A stretch of 47,130 nt of DNA, from positions 1 through 47,130 of the forward strand of contig NZ_RJVR01000351.1 of NCBI RefSeq assembly GCF_003999195.1, read 5' to 3'. A program made the translations under genes and the position numbers. Within the stretch, counting starts at the first letter, position 1. Each line of letters opens with the position of its first letter. The notes under the pieces were generated by a model that made no database searches, was not told the origin of the DNA, and saw nothing but the letters and a program-made list of their open reading frames with translations. The stretch comes from Streptomyces soli (GTDB lineage: Bacteria; Actinomycetota; Actinomycetes; Streptomycetales; Streptomycetaceae). This document shows positions 17,800 through 26,364 of the stretch, in pieces.

Positions 17800-17845
17800 G
17801 ACTCATAATCCGTCGGTCGTGGGTTCGAGTCCCACCCGCCCCACC
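17800..17845 (+). other. tRNA-Met 3'-end copy: attachment site of an integrative element
   Basis: From GACTCATAATCC onward this is the 3' half of a CAT-anticodon tRNA: the 3' side of the anticodon arm, a variable loop, a perfect T arm (GTGGG TTCGAGT CCCAC) and the acceptor strand CCGCCCC plus discriminator A. The matching 5' acceptor strand (GGGGCGG) and the D arm are absent upstream, so this is not a tRNA gene. Such partial copies are left at one end of elements that integrate into tRNA genes. The integrase tail 73 bases away supports this reading. Confidence 0.75.
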
Positions 17846-17882
17846 GTGCCCGGCGGGGGAGTAGGTCGGTTGACCTGCATAC

Positions 17883-17919
17883 GAGTGTCCCAACTGGTTT
17901 GAACCAGGGTGGGACACTC
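17883..17919. terminator. Hairpin between the att scar and the integrase remnant
   Basis: A 10-base perfect stem (17883-17892 with 17910-17919) contains a smaller GGTT-tg-AACC hairpin in its loop. It overlaps the integrase stop codon and could terminate transcription from either side. Confidence 0.6.
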
Positions 17920-18130
17920 ACTCGTTAGGGGGCTCCTGCGTGAGCGATGCGTGAGCGGCGGTCCGGATGATCTTCTCCCGGCGTGCGCGGGGCACCAGCG
18001 CCGCCGCCTTCTCCGCGATCGCCCGGTCGACTTGGGGGAGCAGGCTCGCGTAGGTGTCGCTCGACAACTGGATCGTCGAGTGCCGCAGTGTCTCCTTCAC
18101 GGCGTGGATGTCGCCGCCGCCCGCGTGGCG
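17918..18130 (-). pseudogene. Tyrosine recombinase (phage/ICE integrase), C-terminal remnant
   Basis: The frame gives GGGDIHAVKETLRHSTIQLS, then SDTYASLLPQVDRAIAEKAA and a short basic tail. This contains the LRHSTIQLSSDTY block of tyrosine integrases, including the second conserved Arg-His pair and the nucleophilic Tyr. Upstream the homology stops near 18130 and the residues become random, so the N-terminal DNA-binding domain and first catalytic Arg are gone. Its stop is 73 bases from the tRNA-Met 3' copy, the normal int-att spacing of actinomycete integrative elements. Confidence 0.8.
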
Positions 18131-18370
18131 AGGCATCCGGCGGACAACCACCACCCGAACGGCGGCACGAGCGAACCGCGGACAGCTGCCCCACGGTTGT
18201 GGGCGTATCCCCACGACTGCCAGTTGTGGGCGAGACGGACACAACTGACCGGCGGCCATCGGGAGTTCGGGCGGGGCCTTCGTCTGCGCGTCATCGTCAC
18301 CGCGAGTGCGGCGTGATCCATGGGTCGGTGATTTCGGTGAACAGGTCGTCGGCGTAGGAGCGCCGTCCGT

Positions 18371-18622
18371 CTACCCCTGTGCCCGCCGGAAGATGAGGAA
18401 CCACGCGGCCTGTAGAGGGGAGTCTTGCCCGGCCGGCAGTGCCTGGTCCAGCCGCCAGCCGTAGTGCTCCACCGCTTCGATGGCGTCGGAGAGCGCGGTC
18501 AGTTCGTGCTTCTCCTCTGTGGGCACGAGGGCCCGCCAACTGAAGATGGTCCCGCCGGCTTCGGCTCGCTTGCGGGCGGCGACGGCGTAGGGCATCTTCA
18601 GCAGCTTGTCGTCGATGGTCAT
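18371..18622 (-). CDS. Small hypothetical protein
   Basis: An 83-residue protein starting MTIDDKLLKMPYAVAARKRA, with a continuous amphipathic composition and ending FLIFRRAQG. It is rich in charged helices (EEKHELTALSDAIEAVEHYG) with no signal peptide or membrane segment, so it is likely cytosolic. No family recognised. No clear Shine-Dalgarno sequence lies before the ATG. It sits next to the integrase remnant and may be cargo of the decayed element. Confidence 0.55.
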   Translation of the reverse strand: MTIDDKLLKMPYAVAARKRAEAGGTIFSWRALVPTEEKHELTALSDAIEAVEHYGWRLDQALPAGQDSPLQAAWFLIFRRAQG

Positions 18623-18775
18623 CGAGGCAGACTAGCGCCGGCCCCGCGCCCCCTGAACGCAAAGAAGGCCCCAGTCATCAGGATGGCGGCTTCGTCGTCT
18701 CTATCCCATTATGTGCGATTATGTGCGATTCGGGTGTGAGCGGACACCCCCCAGAGAACCCGAAAGGAGCACACC

Positions 18776-19057
18776 GTGATGATCAAAGCAATGCACAAGA
18801 TGGGCATCCGCAGCGAACACGCCTACCTGGCCGACATGGCCTCCATCGGGCTTTCCGTCGCCGCCTGGGTCACCAGCTTGAAGGCCGAACCCGGCGTTGG
18901 CCTCGACCGCGCTGACCGGTGGGGCATCTTCGTCGGCGAATGGGCACCCACCTTCTTCGGCCTCGGCCTCGCCCTCTCCCAGCACGAACAGCAAGACGGC
19001 ACTCTCGAAGGCACCGTCCACCCCATCCGCGAAGCCGAGCAGCAGCAGGCTGGGTAG
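18776..19057 (+). CDS. Small hypothetical protein with hydrophobic centre
   Basis: A 93-residue protein starting at tandem GTG-ATG codons behind a strong GAAAGGAG site. The N-terminus is basic (MMIKAMHKMGIRSEHAYLAD). Two moderately hydrophobic stretches (MASIGLSVAAWVTSL and WAPTFFGLGLALS) suggest membrane association, and the C-terminus is Glu/Gln-rich (HEQQDGTLEGTVHPIREAEQ). I do not recognise the family; this type of gene is frequent on streptomycete integrative elements. It is followed after about 160 bases by an inverted repeat. Confidence 0.6.
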   Translation: MMIKAMHKMGIRSEHAYLADMASIGLSVAAWVTSLKAEPGVGLDRADRWGIFVGEWAPTFFGLGLALSQHEQQDGTLEGTVHPIREAEQQQAG

Positions 19058-19214
19058 CACTTCCGCCGGCAGTGGCGGCTCATGCCCCACAGGCAGTCAG
19101 GCTGACGGTCACGGTTGCGGGGGAGTCGGACTCCCTCACAAAGGGGGTCCACACCATGGACACCCCTGGCGATTGAGCGGGACAGCCTGTCCCTCTCCAA
19201 ACTGGTCCGGCGAG

Positions 19215-19249
19215 TGTGGGGGGCCACGCCGTCACCGTGACCCCCCACA
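19215..19249. terminator. Inverted repeat between cargo gene and LysR gene
   Basis: A 14-base stem with one mismatch (19215-19228 with 19236-19249) and a 7-base loop. It separates the small plus-strand gene from the end of the minus-strand LysR gene and could terminate both. Confidence 0.6.
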
Positions 19250-19327
19250 GACCGAATGTAACTCGGCCAGCTCCTTCACCGGCGAGCACCGAAAAGGCAG
19301 GTCAGCGCACAGGTTGCCGGGCGACAG

Positions 19328-20209
19328 TCACGCGGCGCGTGAGTCCAGCGCGGTGGCCACGAAAGCCTCGGCCGCGACGGTCAGCGGCTGGTCCCGGTGG
19401 ACGATGAGCAGGTCGTAGGTGACCTGGGGAAGCAGGGGAAGCACCACGGCGCCCCTGCGCGCCGCTTCCCGTGACACCGTCCAGGGCAGAAAGGCCGCAC
19501 CGACGCCCTCCAGGATCATCGGCACGACCGCCTCACGGTGCGGGGTCTCCAGCGCGGTGCGCAGCGCGATACCCCGTTGCTTCGCCTCGTCGAGCAGGAT
19601 GCGGGCACGGGTACCCACGGCGCTGCTGATGAACGGGATGTCCACCAGGCGCTCCAGACTGACCGGCCCCTGGCCGGCGAGCGGGCTGCCGGGCGGGAGT
19701 ACGGCGACGATCTCGTTGCGGCCGATGGGATGCGCCCGCAGGTCCGCCGAGACAGGGCGGTCGGTCAGCCCGACCTCGCACGAGGCATTGGCCACCGCCG
19801 CCGCGGCGAGCGCGCCGTCCTCCGTCGGGAGCATCGAGATGGTCACCTCCGGATAGTTGCGGCGAAAGATCCCGATGATTCGGGCCAGCGGTTCGACGCT
19901 CAACGCCGGTGGGGCGCTGACGGTGACGCGCCCGCCACGGAACCCCTTCAACGCGATCATCGACAGCCGCCCCTCTTCGACATCCTTGAGCGCGCGGCGC
20001 GCGTAGGTGAGCAGGACGGCCCCCGCCTCGGAGACGACGACCCCCCGGCCGACCCGGTGGAACAACGGTGAGCCGCACTCCCGCTCCAGCTTGCGGATGC
20101 CCTCGGACAATGCCGGCTGGCTCACGTGCAGTCGGGCGGCGGCCTTCGTGAAACCGCCGGTCTCGACCGCAGCGACGAAGTACTCCAGCGTGCGCAGATC
20201 CATACTCAT
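19328..20209 (-). CDS. LysR-family transcriptional regulator of the amidohydrolase locus
   Basis: A 293-residue LTTR. Residues 3-60 form the winged HTH (LRTLEYFVAAVETGGFTKAA ... LHVSQPALSEGIRKLE), and a two-lobed effector domain follows from about residue 90 (GRVTVSAPPALSVEPLARII). It diverges from the MFS transporter gene, with 134 bases between the starts. That is the classical arrangement for an LTTR activating its neighbour on binding a pathway intermediate. Either of two in-frame ATG codons (20209 or 20203) could be used. The likely ligand is the substrate or product of the downstream hydantoinase/amidase pathway. Confidence 0.9.
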   Translation of the reverse strand: MSMDLRTLEYFVAAVETGGFTKAAARLHVSQPALSEGIRKLERECGSPLFHRVGRGVVVSEAGAVLLTYARRALKDVEEGRLSMIALKGFRGGRVTVSAPPALSVEPLARIIGIFRRNYPEVTISMLPTEDGALAAAAVANASCEVGLTDRPVSADLRAHPIGRNEIVAVLPPGSPLAGQGPVSLERLVDIPFISSAVGTRARILLDEAKQRGIALRTALETPHREAVVPMILEGVGAAFLPWTVSREAARRGAVVLPLLPQVTYDLLIVHRDQPLTVAAEAFVATALDSRAA

Positions 20210-20248
20210 CGGCGTAGCCTATCTGTTTCATCAGAAAAAGAGACTGGA

Positions 20249-20260
20249 CTTATTGATAAG
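20249..20260. promoter_or_regulatory. Candidate LysR binding site
   Basis: CTTATTGATAAG has two 5-base arms (CTTAT/ATAAG) around TG, an AT-rich dyad of the T-N11-A kind bound by LysR proteins. It lies 40 bases from the lysR start and 84 from the MFS start, inside an unusually AT-rich patch for this genome. Confidence 0.5.
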
Positions 20261-20343
20261 GGCCACGTTTCATACTTCGAAAGCGACAGTCCACTCCGGG
20301 ATACGACATTGGTCGCCACCCCGGGACAGGAGAAAATAAACCG

Positions 20344-21792
20344 ATGGGTGTATCCCCGGTCCTGATCAGAACCAAGGACGATGTCGTCCGCGCGATCAAC
20401 GAGAGCGACGACGCCCCGCACAGCCGCATGATCGGCTTCATCGCCCTGGGTGGCTTCTTCCTCGACGCCTACGACTTCACCAGCCTGAGCGCGGGTTCGG
20501 TCCAGATGAGGGAGGAGTTCGGGCTCACCTCAGGCCAACTCGGTCTGGTCACCGCCACCATGGCCTTCGGTGCCATCGTCGGGGCACTGTTCGGCGGCTA
20601 CTTCGTGGACCGGTTCGGCCGGCTCCGCATGTTCATCGTGAACCTGCTGCTGTTCGTCCTGGCGACGCTCGGTGCGGCCTTCTCCCCGAATTACGAAACC
20701 CTCATCGTGCTGCGCCTGTTGATTGGCATCGGGGTCGGACTCGACGTGCCGGTCGCCATGGCGTTCCTGGTCGAGTTCATGGCCACGAGGAAGAAGGCGA
20801 AGTGGGCGGAGTCGGCCGCTGCCCTTTGGTCCGCGGCGACCATCAGCGGACTGCTCGTCGCTCTTCTCCTCGACGCGCTCGGAGCCGGAACCAGCCTGTG
20901 GCGCTGGGAGGTCGGCCTTGGGGCCCTGCCCGCCGTCGTGATCCTTCTGCTGCGCTTCAAGTACATGGCGGAAAGCCCGATGTGGGCTGCGACCAAGGGT
21001 GACCTCGCCGAAGCCGCGCGCCTCCTCAGCCGCACCTACGCCAGGCCGTATGAACTGGCGCCGGACGCGGCGACCCCGACAGTGGTTGCGGAACCCAGAA
21101 ACCCGTTCCGTCCCTTCGGACAGCTCTTCGCCGGGCAGTACCGCAAGCGGACGATCCTGATCTCCGTCATCAGCGGGGCGCAGAGCATCCAGTTCTCCTC
21201 GGTCGGCTTCTATCTGCCGCTGATCGTCTTCTCATTCTTCCACAGCAGCTTCACCGTCTCTTTGTTGGCGTCGGTGTTCGCCAACGCCTGTGGTCTGTGC
21301 GCCGCGTTGCTGGCTGCGAACCTCGCCAACAAGCTCGGGCTGCGCAGGCTGACCATCGTCGGATTCTCCGGTGTCGCGGTCGTGCTGGTCGTGCTCGGCC
21401 TGGTCGGCAATCTGATTCCGCCGATCCTCGGAGTCGTCCTGCTGGCGTTCTTCATCGGCGCGCACACCTTCGGCCCTGGTTCCACCGCCCAGGCGATGTC
21501 GGCGATGTCCTACCCGACCCGGATCCGCGGCGTGGGCGCCGGACTGTCCCAGGCCAGCAACCGCACCGGCAGCCTGATCGCGCTCTACGGCGTCCCGGTC
21601 CTGCTGTCCGCTTTCGGGCTCTACCACGCGCTGCTGATCCTGCTGATCGCCCCGGCGATCGGTCTGATAATGCTCGCCGTGATCAAGTGGGAGCCGGTGG
21701 GCAATGTCTCCGAGGACGAACCGGAGTCCGTGTTCGGCTCCACTCAGGAGAAGATGCCGCGCCCGGCGACCGCACCCACCCAGTCGATATGA
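20344..21792 (+). CDS. MFS transporter (metabolite:H+ symporter type)
   Basis: A 482-residue protein with twelve predicted membrane segments. The first-loop signature GGYFVDRFGRLRMF and the GIGVGLDVPVAMAFLVEFM segment resemble the sugar-porter/aromatic-acid:proton symporter branch (FLDAYDFTSLSAG is close to the FDGYDL pattern of those importers). GTGCGCG-free upstream DNA carries AGGAG 11 bases before the ATG. It is the first gene of the four-gene operon controlled by the divergent LysR regulator and probably imports the cyclic amide substrate. Its stop overlaps the next start (ATGA). Confidence 0.88.
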   Translation: MGVSPVLIRTKDDVVRAINESDDAPHSRMIGFIALGGFFLDAYDFTSLSAGSVQMREEFGLTSGQLGLVTATMAFGAIVGALFGGYFVDRFGRLRMFIVNLLLFVLATLGAAFSPNYETLIVLRLLIGIGVGLDVPVAMAFLVEFMATRKKAKWAESAAALWSAATISGLLVALLLDALGAGTSLWRWEVGLGALPAVVILLLRFKYMAESPMWAATKGDLAEAARLLSRTYARPYELAPDAATPTVVAEPRNPFRPFGQLFAGQYRKRTILISVISGAQSIQFSSVGFYLPLIVFSFFHSSFTVSLLASVFANACGLCAALLAANLANKLGLRRLTIVGFSGVAVVLVVLGLVGNLIPPILGVVLLAFFIGAHTFGPGSTAQAMSAMSYPTRIRGVGAGLSQASNRTGSLIALYGVPVLLSAFGLYHALLILLIAPAIGLIMLAVIKWEPVGNVSEDEPESVFGSTQEKMPRPATAPTQSI

Positions 21793-23429
21793 AAGCAGGC
21801 AAACGGACCGTGCAATCCCGATCCGCCATTCTCCGCTTGATCCAGCCGGACCTCGGGGAAGGCGTCCTTGACCGGGCCGGAAGTATGCTCGACGACGTCG
21901 TCGCCTACCTTGACTCGGTGGACGCGCGGGATCTGGACACCACGTTCCCGGTCCTCACGTTCGATCCGGTGGCTGCCTCGTCCTATCTGCCGACGCCGGT
22001 GGAGTTCGAAGGTACCGGGGCTTCCACCGGTGCGCTCCCGGCGCCGGGCGCCGACGAACTGCCCTGGGCGCCGGCCACCGATCTCGCCCGCCTGGTACGC
22101 GAGGGGGCGTACACAGCGCAGGAGGTGGCCGCCCTGTACGCCCGGCGGATCAGCGCATGGCAGCCGGAGATCAACGCGTTCATCGACGTCGCACTCGACA
22201 AGGCGGCTGAGCCGCGCACCGGAGCGCTGGCGGGGGTCCCGATCGGCCTCAGCGACATGATCGATGTCGCGGGGCTGCCCACCACAGCCGGATCGGCGAT
22301 CCTGGGCGACCGGATCGCCGACACCGACGCCGAGTGCTGGAGCACGCTGTCCGGCGCGGGTGCCGTGCTCGCGGGCAAGCTGAACGTGCAGGAGTTCGCG
22401 GCCGGTACGACCGGTGAGAACGCCCGGTACGGCTGGACCCGTAACCCCTGGGACTTGACCAGGATGGCCGGCGGAGCCTGCGGCGGAGCGGGGGCCGCGG
22501 TGGCGGCCGGACTCGTCTCCGCCGCGCTCGGTCCCGACCCCGGCGGATCGATCAGGGTGCCCGCCGCGCTCTGCGGGGTCGTCGCGCTCAAGCCCACCTA
22601 CGGGGCGATCAGCCGACGTGGTGTGCTGCCGCTGACCTGGACGCTGGACTCCCTCGGTGTGATGGGGCAGCGCGTACGGGGAGCCGCCGGCATAGCCGAT
22701 CACCTGCTGTCCCCCACCACCCCGTGGGGCAAGCGCGGCAGTTGCGAGAGCGCGGCGCTGGCCGGGGCACGGGCCCCCGCCCTCGACCTGACCTTCGGTA
22801 TTCCCACGTCCTGGCTCGACATGGGGCTCGACCCGGAGGTGCGGGACGCGTTCGAGCGGGCGCTTGAGCACCTCAAGGACCTCGGCGCGAAGGTCCGCGA
22901 GGTGGACGTGCCGTACGCGGGGGACATCCTGCGGATGCACCGTGCCGTCGCGTTCTCCGAGGCATCCGCGTCTCACGAGCCGTTCCTGCTCCACCAGGGC
23001 GACGAGTTCGGAGCCAACATCCGTGACCGGGAGGAGGCCGGGCGGGCGATGCTCGCCGGCGAGTACCTCAAGGCGTCCCGTATTCGCGCCGTGCTGTGCC
23101 GGAAGTTCTCCGAGGTGTGGCGAGACGTCGATCTGATCGTCACTCCGACGGTCCCGGTGCCCGCCGCGCCCATCGGAACGTCCTCGGTCACCACGAGTTC
23201 ACGGGGCGCTGAGCCCACCCACACCGTCTACACACGCTATCTGGCACCGCTCAGCTCGCTCGGCCTGCCCGCGCTGTCCGTCCCCTGCGGCGCCACCGCG
23301 GGCGGACTCCCGATCGGCATGCAGATCGCCGGGCCGCCACATGCCGAGACGACTCTGTTCTATGCGGCCGGCGCCTACGAGGCCACCACGGACTGGCACA
23401 CCCGGCACCCGGTGCTCCCTACTCGATGA
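21789..23429 (+). CDS. Amidase-signature family protein lacking catalytic Lys and cis-Ser
   Basis: This 546-residue protein has the amidase-signature (AS) fold. The core is clear: GLPTTAGSAIL; GPDPGGSIRVPAALCGVVAL; KPTYGAISRRGVLP; VDLIVTPTVPVPAAP. However, the catalytic Lys is Ser155 (GVPIGLSDMIDVAG instead of VKD), and the GGSS motif is GGAC, so the cis-Ser position is Ala230 followed by Cys231. Only the nucleophile position, Ser254, is kept. The spacings of 75 and 24 residues match the triad of FAAH and of the intact paralogue downstream, so the alignment is secure. An N-terminal extension of about 100 residues precedes the core. It probably cannot use the classical mechanism and may be a structural partner, a regulator or a changed enzyme. 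A GTG start at 21810 is an alternative. Confidence 0.88.
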   Translation: MKAGKRTVQSRSAILRLIQPDLGEGVLDRAGSMLDDVVAYLDSVDARDLDTTFPVLTFDPVAASSYLPTPVEFEGTGASTGALPAPGADELPWAPATDLARLVREGAYTAQEVAALYARRISAWQPEINAFIDVALDKAAEPRTGALAGVPIGLSDMIDVAGLPTTAGSAILGDRIADTDAECWSTLSGAGAVLAGKLNVQEFAAGTTGENARYGWTRNPWDLTRMAGGACGGAGAAVAAGLVSAALGPDPGGSIRVPAALCGVVALKPTYGAISRRGVLPLTWTLDSLGVMGQRVRGAAGIADHLLSPTTPWGKRGSCESAALAGARAPALDLTFGIPTSWLDMGLDPEVRDAFERALEHLKDLGAKVREVDVPYAGDILRMHRAVAFSEASASHEPFLLHQGDEFGANIRDREEAGRAMLAGEYLKASRIRAVLCRKFSEVWRDVDLIVTPTVPVPAAPIGTSSVTTSSRGAEPTHTVYTRYLAPLSSLGLPALSVPCGATAGGLPIGMQIAGPPHAETTLFYAAGAYEATTDWHTRHPVLPTR

Positions 23430-23440
23430 AAGGCGATCAC

Positions 23441-24811
23441 ATGTACGACATGGCCATCATCGGCGGATCCGTCGTCACACCGGACGGCGTCACGCGTACC
23501 GATGTCGCGATCAAGGACGGCGTCATCGTGTCGGTCGGCGCCCCAGTCGCCCTCACGGACGTTACCGGTCGCGTTATCGACGCCACCGGCAAGTTCGTGC
23601 TGCCCGGAGTGATCGACGCCCACGTCCACTGCCAGACCTGGACCGATCACGCCGACGCCATCGGTGACTCCCACCGCTCGGCGGCCCACGGTGGCGTCAC
23701 CACCGCGATCACGCAGATCAGGGCGCCCGTCGAGATGGCTCCCTCGGCCGCGATCGAGCACTTCATCGAGGAGGGCGAGCGCACGTCGCCGATCGACTTC
23801 GGGCTGCACACCATCCTGCGGCCCGAGCACGACGCGGCCACCGAGGTGCCGAAGGTGATCGGCCTCGGCAGCCCGTCCGTCAAGTTCTTCATGTCCTACA
23901 AGGACACCGGCATCATGACGCCCGACGCCACCCTGCTGCGCAACCTCCGCGTGGTGGCGGAGAACGGCGGCCTGGCCATGGTGCACGCGGAGGACGGCGA
24001 GATCCTCAGCAACCTCATCGAGCACGCCCAGGCGACCGGGCGCACCGGGCTTGAGGACTTCGCCTGGACGCACCCCGCCTCGGCCGAGGACCTAGGGGTG
24101 CACAAGGCGCTCGCCTATGCGAAGGCGACCGACTGTCCCCTCTACATCCTGCACATGACCACGGCGGGTGGCGTGGAACTCCTGCGCGAGGCGGCGGCCG
24201 AGGGTCAGCGTGTGTTCGGGGAGACCTGCCCGAAGTATCTGAGCCTGACCAACGACGATCTCCTGCGCGTCGGGGCGCAGGCGAAGGTCGGGCCTCCGCT
24301 GCGCAGCGACCACGACCGGGACCGGCTGTGGGACGGGTTGAGCGCGGGCACACTGTCGGTGGTCGCGAGCGACCACGCGCCCCGGGTACGGGAGCGGATG
24401 GGCCCGGTCGCCGACGTGTTCGCCGAGCCGTACGGCGCACCCGGTACGGAGACCATGCTGCCGGTGATCTTCGACGAACTGGTGGTGCGGCGTGGCGGGG
24501 ACGTGGCTCTGCTCGCCGAGATCCTGAGCACCAACCCGGCGCGGATCTACGGGCTGTACCCGAAGAAGGGCGTCATCGCGCCGGGCTCCGACGCGGATCT
24601 CGTCCTGGTGGATCCCGAACGCCGGGAAGTGATCAGCGCGGCGACCCAGCACTCGACCGCGACGTACAGCCTCTACGAAGGCCGTGAGGTGACCGGCTGG
24701 CCGGTCCTGTCCACCGTGCGTGGCCGGGTCGTGCTGGAGGACGGCGAGCTCAGGCAGCAGCCGGGGTTCGGGCGGTACCAGCACCGGGAGACAGCCGGGC
24801 TGATGCGATGA
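23441..24811 (+). CDS. Cyclic amidohydrolase (dihydropyrimidinase/hydantoinase-like)
   Basis: A 456-residue metal-dependent amidohydrolase that would open a cyclic ureide or imide ring. All ligand positions of the D-hydantoinase type are present: HxH at His61/His63 (DAHVHCQTW), the carboxylated Lys148 (SVKFFMSYKD), the His of VHAEDGE, the His of LYILHMTTAGG, and the Asp of VVASDHAPR. GETCPKYLSL also matches dihydropyrimidinase/allantoinase-type enzymes. The ATG at 23441 is chosen because AAAGG lies 7 bases upstream; an in-frame ATG at 23426 overlaps the previous stop. With the amidase that follows it forms a two-step route: ring opening, then cleavage of the linear amide or carbamoyl product. 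Confidence 0.9.
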   Translation: MYDMAIIGGSVVTPDGVTRTDVAIKDGVIVSVGAPVALTDVTGRVIDATGKFVLPGVIDAHVHCQTWTDHADAIGDSHRSAAHGGVTTAITQIRAPVEMAPSAAIEHFIEEGERTSPIDFGLHTILRPEHDAATEVPKVIGLGSPSVKFFMSYKDTGIMTPDATLLRNLRVVAENGGLAMVHAEDGEILSNLIEHAQATGRTGLEDFAWTHPASAEDLGVHKALAYAKATDCPLYILHMTTAGGVELLREAAAEGQRVFGETCPKYLSLTNDDLLRVGAQAKVGPPLRSDHDRDRLWDGLSAGTLSVVASDHAPRVRERMGPVADVFAEPYGAPGTETMLPVIFDELVVRRGGDVALLAEILSTNPARIYGLYPKKGVIAPGSDADLVLVDPERREVISAATQHSTATYSLYEGREVTGWPVLSTVRGRVVLEDGELRQQPGFGRYQHRETAGLMR

Positions 24812-26277
24812 CGGAGTTGTGGGAGCTCACCGTCGGCGAGCAAGCGCGGGGGATCCGTGAAGGCCGGTTCTCCGCGGAGGAGCTGATGCGTTCGGTACTG
24901 GACCGTATCGATGCGGCCGACCCGTCGGTCAACGCCTTCTGCACGCTCAACGAGCGGGCACTGGCGGACGCGCGGGCGGCTGATGCGGCGCTGGCGGCAG
25001 GCGAGAGGACCGGGCCGCTGCATGGGGTTCCGTTTTCCGTGAAGGACCTCATCCCGACCGCCGGACTGCGTACCACCCTGGGCAGCACCGCCTACGCCGA
25101 CTGGATCCCCGACCATGACGACGTCTGCGTGGAGCGGATGCGCGCGGCGGGCGGCCTCCTGCTCGGGAAGACCAACACCCGTGAGCTCGGGTACGGCGTG
25201 GTGACCGACAATGCGCTGTTCGGTCCGACCCGCAATCCCCACCGACCGGATCGTACGGCAGGCGGGTCCTCGGGCGGCTCGGCCGCGGCCGTGGCCGCCG
25301 GGATGGGGTCGGTCAGCCTGGGCAACGACGGTGGCGGTTCGCTGCGCGTGCCCGCGGCTCTGTGCGGTGTCTTCACCCTGAAGCCGACCTTCGGGGTGGT
25401 GCCCCTGTACCCATCCTGCCGGTTGCCGACACGGGCGGGGCTGGGGAGCTGGGAAACGCTGGAATCCGTCGGGCCGATCACCCGTACGGTAGCGGACGCC
25501 GCACTGGTGCTGGAAGCGATCGCGGGCTTCGACGAGCGGGACCGGCATTCGATACCCAGCGCCGTGGGTGAGCTGCGGGCGTCCTTGGACGAAGGTGTGC
25601 GTGGTCTGAGGATCGCCTGGAGCCCGCGCCTCGGGCAGGCGCATGTCGACCCCGAGGTGCTCGAACTCACCACGCGTGCGGTCGGCCTGTTCGGCCGCGA
25701 CGGACTGGGCTGCGAGGTCGTGCCCGTCGATCCGCCCGTCGGGGATCTGCGGGAGCTGCGTTCGGCGTTCGCGGCCACGGTCGCCCGGGACTCCGACCTC
25801 GCAGGGCTGCGGGAGCTGGCGGAGCGGCATGAGGTTTCCGAGGACCTTCGGGAGCTGGTGCACCGGGAGTGGACCGCGGAGATGTTCACCTGGGCCGCGA
25901 CCCGGCGCCAGGTGCTGTACGACGCGGTCCGCGGCTTCATGGCGGACTGGGACCTGCTGGTCACCCCGACCACCGCAACAACGGCGTTCCCGATCGGCTT
26001 GCGATGGCCGGAAGACGGGCCGGGTCGTGACTGGTCGCCCTTCGCCTTCCCGTTCAATCTCACCGGTCAGCCGGCGGCGAGCGTACCGGTGGGGGTAACC
26101 GGCGAGGGACTGCCCGTCGGTCTCCAGATCGTTGGCGGCCGACTGACGGACTCGACAGTGCTGCGCGCCGCGCACGCCCTTGAACGGCTGCTCGCCGCCG
26201 GTCGGGGGCCAGGGCGTGTGGTTGAAAGTCCGCCGCGCTGCTGGTCAGAGGCGGGCGCGGAGGAAAACTGCGTTTGA
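24808..26277 (+). CDS. Amidase-signature family amidase, catalytically complete
   Basis: A 489-residue AS-family enzyme starting in an ATGA overlap with the amidohydrolase gene. The Ser-cisSer-Lys triad is complete: Lys79 (GVPFSVKDLIPTAG), Ser154 in AGGSSGGSAAAVAAG, and Ser178 in GNDGGGSLRVPAALCG. The separations of 75 and 24 residues are canonical. It should hydrolyse a linear amide or ureide, as ureidomalonase and 1-carboxybiuret hydrolase do in other ring-opening pathways; the true substrate is unknown. It is clearly paralogous to the degenerate amidase two genes upstream, which suggests a duplication within the operon or an AB-type complex. Confidence 0.9.
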   Translation: MTELWELTVGEQARGIREGRFSAEELMRSVLDRIDAADPSVNAFCTLNERALADARAADAALAAGERTGPLHGVPFSVKDLIPTAGLRTTLGSTAYADWIPDHDDVCVERMRAAGGLLLGKTNTRELGYGVVTDNALFGPTRNPHRPDRTAGGSSGGSAAAVAAGMGSVSLGNDGGGSLRVPAALCGVFTLKPTFGVVPLYPSCRLPTRAGLGSWETLESVGPITRTVADAALVLEAIAGFDERDRHSIPSAVGELRASLDEGVRGLRIAWSPRLGQAHVDPEVLELTTRAVGLFGRDGLGCEVVPVDPPVGDLRELRSAFAATVARDSDLAGLRELAERHEVSEDLRELVHREWTAEMFTWAATRRQVLYDAVRGFMADWDLLVTPTTATTAFPIGLRWPEDGPGRDWSPFAFPFNLTGQPAASVPVGVTGEGLPVGLQIVGGRLTDSTVLRAAHALERLLAAGRGPGRVVESPPRCWSEAGAEENCV

Positions 26278-26364
26278 GAAGGCGTTGCTGCCAGGCGCCG
26301 GGGTGCGTAGGTTGACGCGGGCCGACCGTGCGATGACCGCGCGTCGGGTGGAGGGGGACACCGC

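Noticed and set aside
17771..17845. A complete tRNA-Met gene
   Set aside because: Only the anticodon 3' side, T arm and 3' acceptor strand are present; the matching 5' acceptor strand and D arm are absent, so it is an attachment-site copy.
18700..18740. Short tandem repeat ATTATGTGCG as part of a replication origin or CRISPR
   Set aside because: Only two adjacent copies of a 10-base unit; no further iterons, no spacers and no replication gene.
21297..21788. An extended N-terminus (about 160 residues) of the first amidase
   Set aside because: This part of the frame overlaps the MFS transporter gene out of phase; the ATG at 21789, in an ATGA overlap with the transporter stop, is the natural start.
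21744..22994. 416-codon minus-strand frame opposite the first amidase
   Set aside because: Antisense of the amidase core; Arg/Gly/Pro-rich and without a ribosome-binding site.
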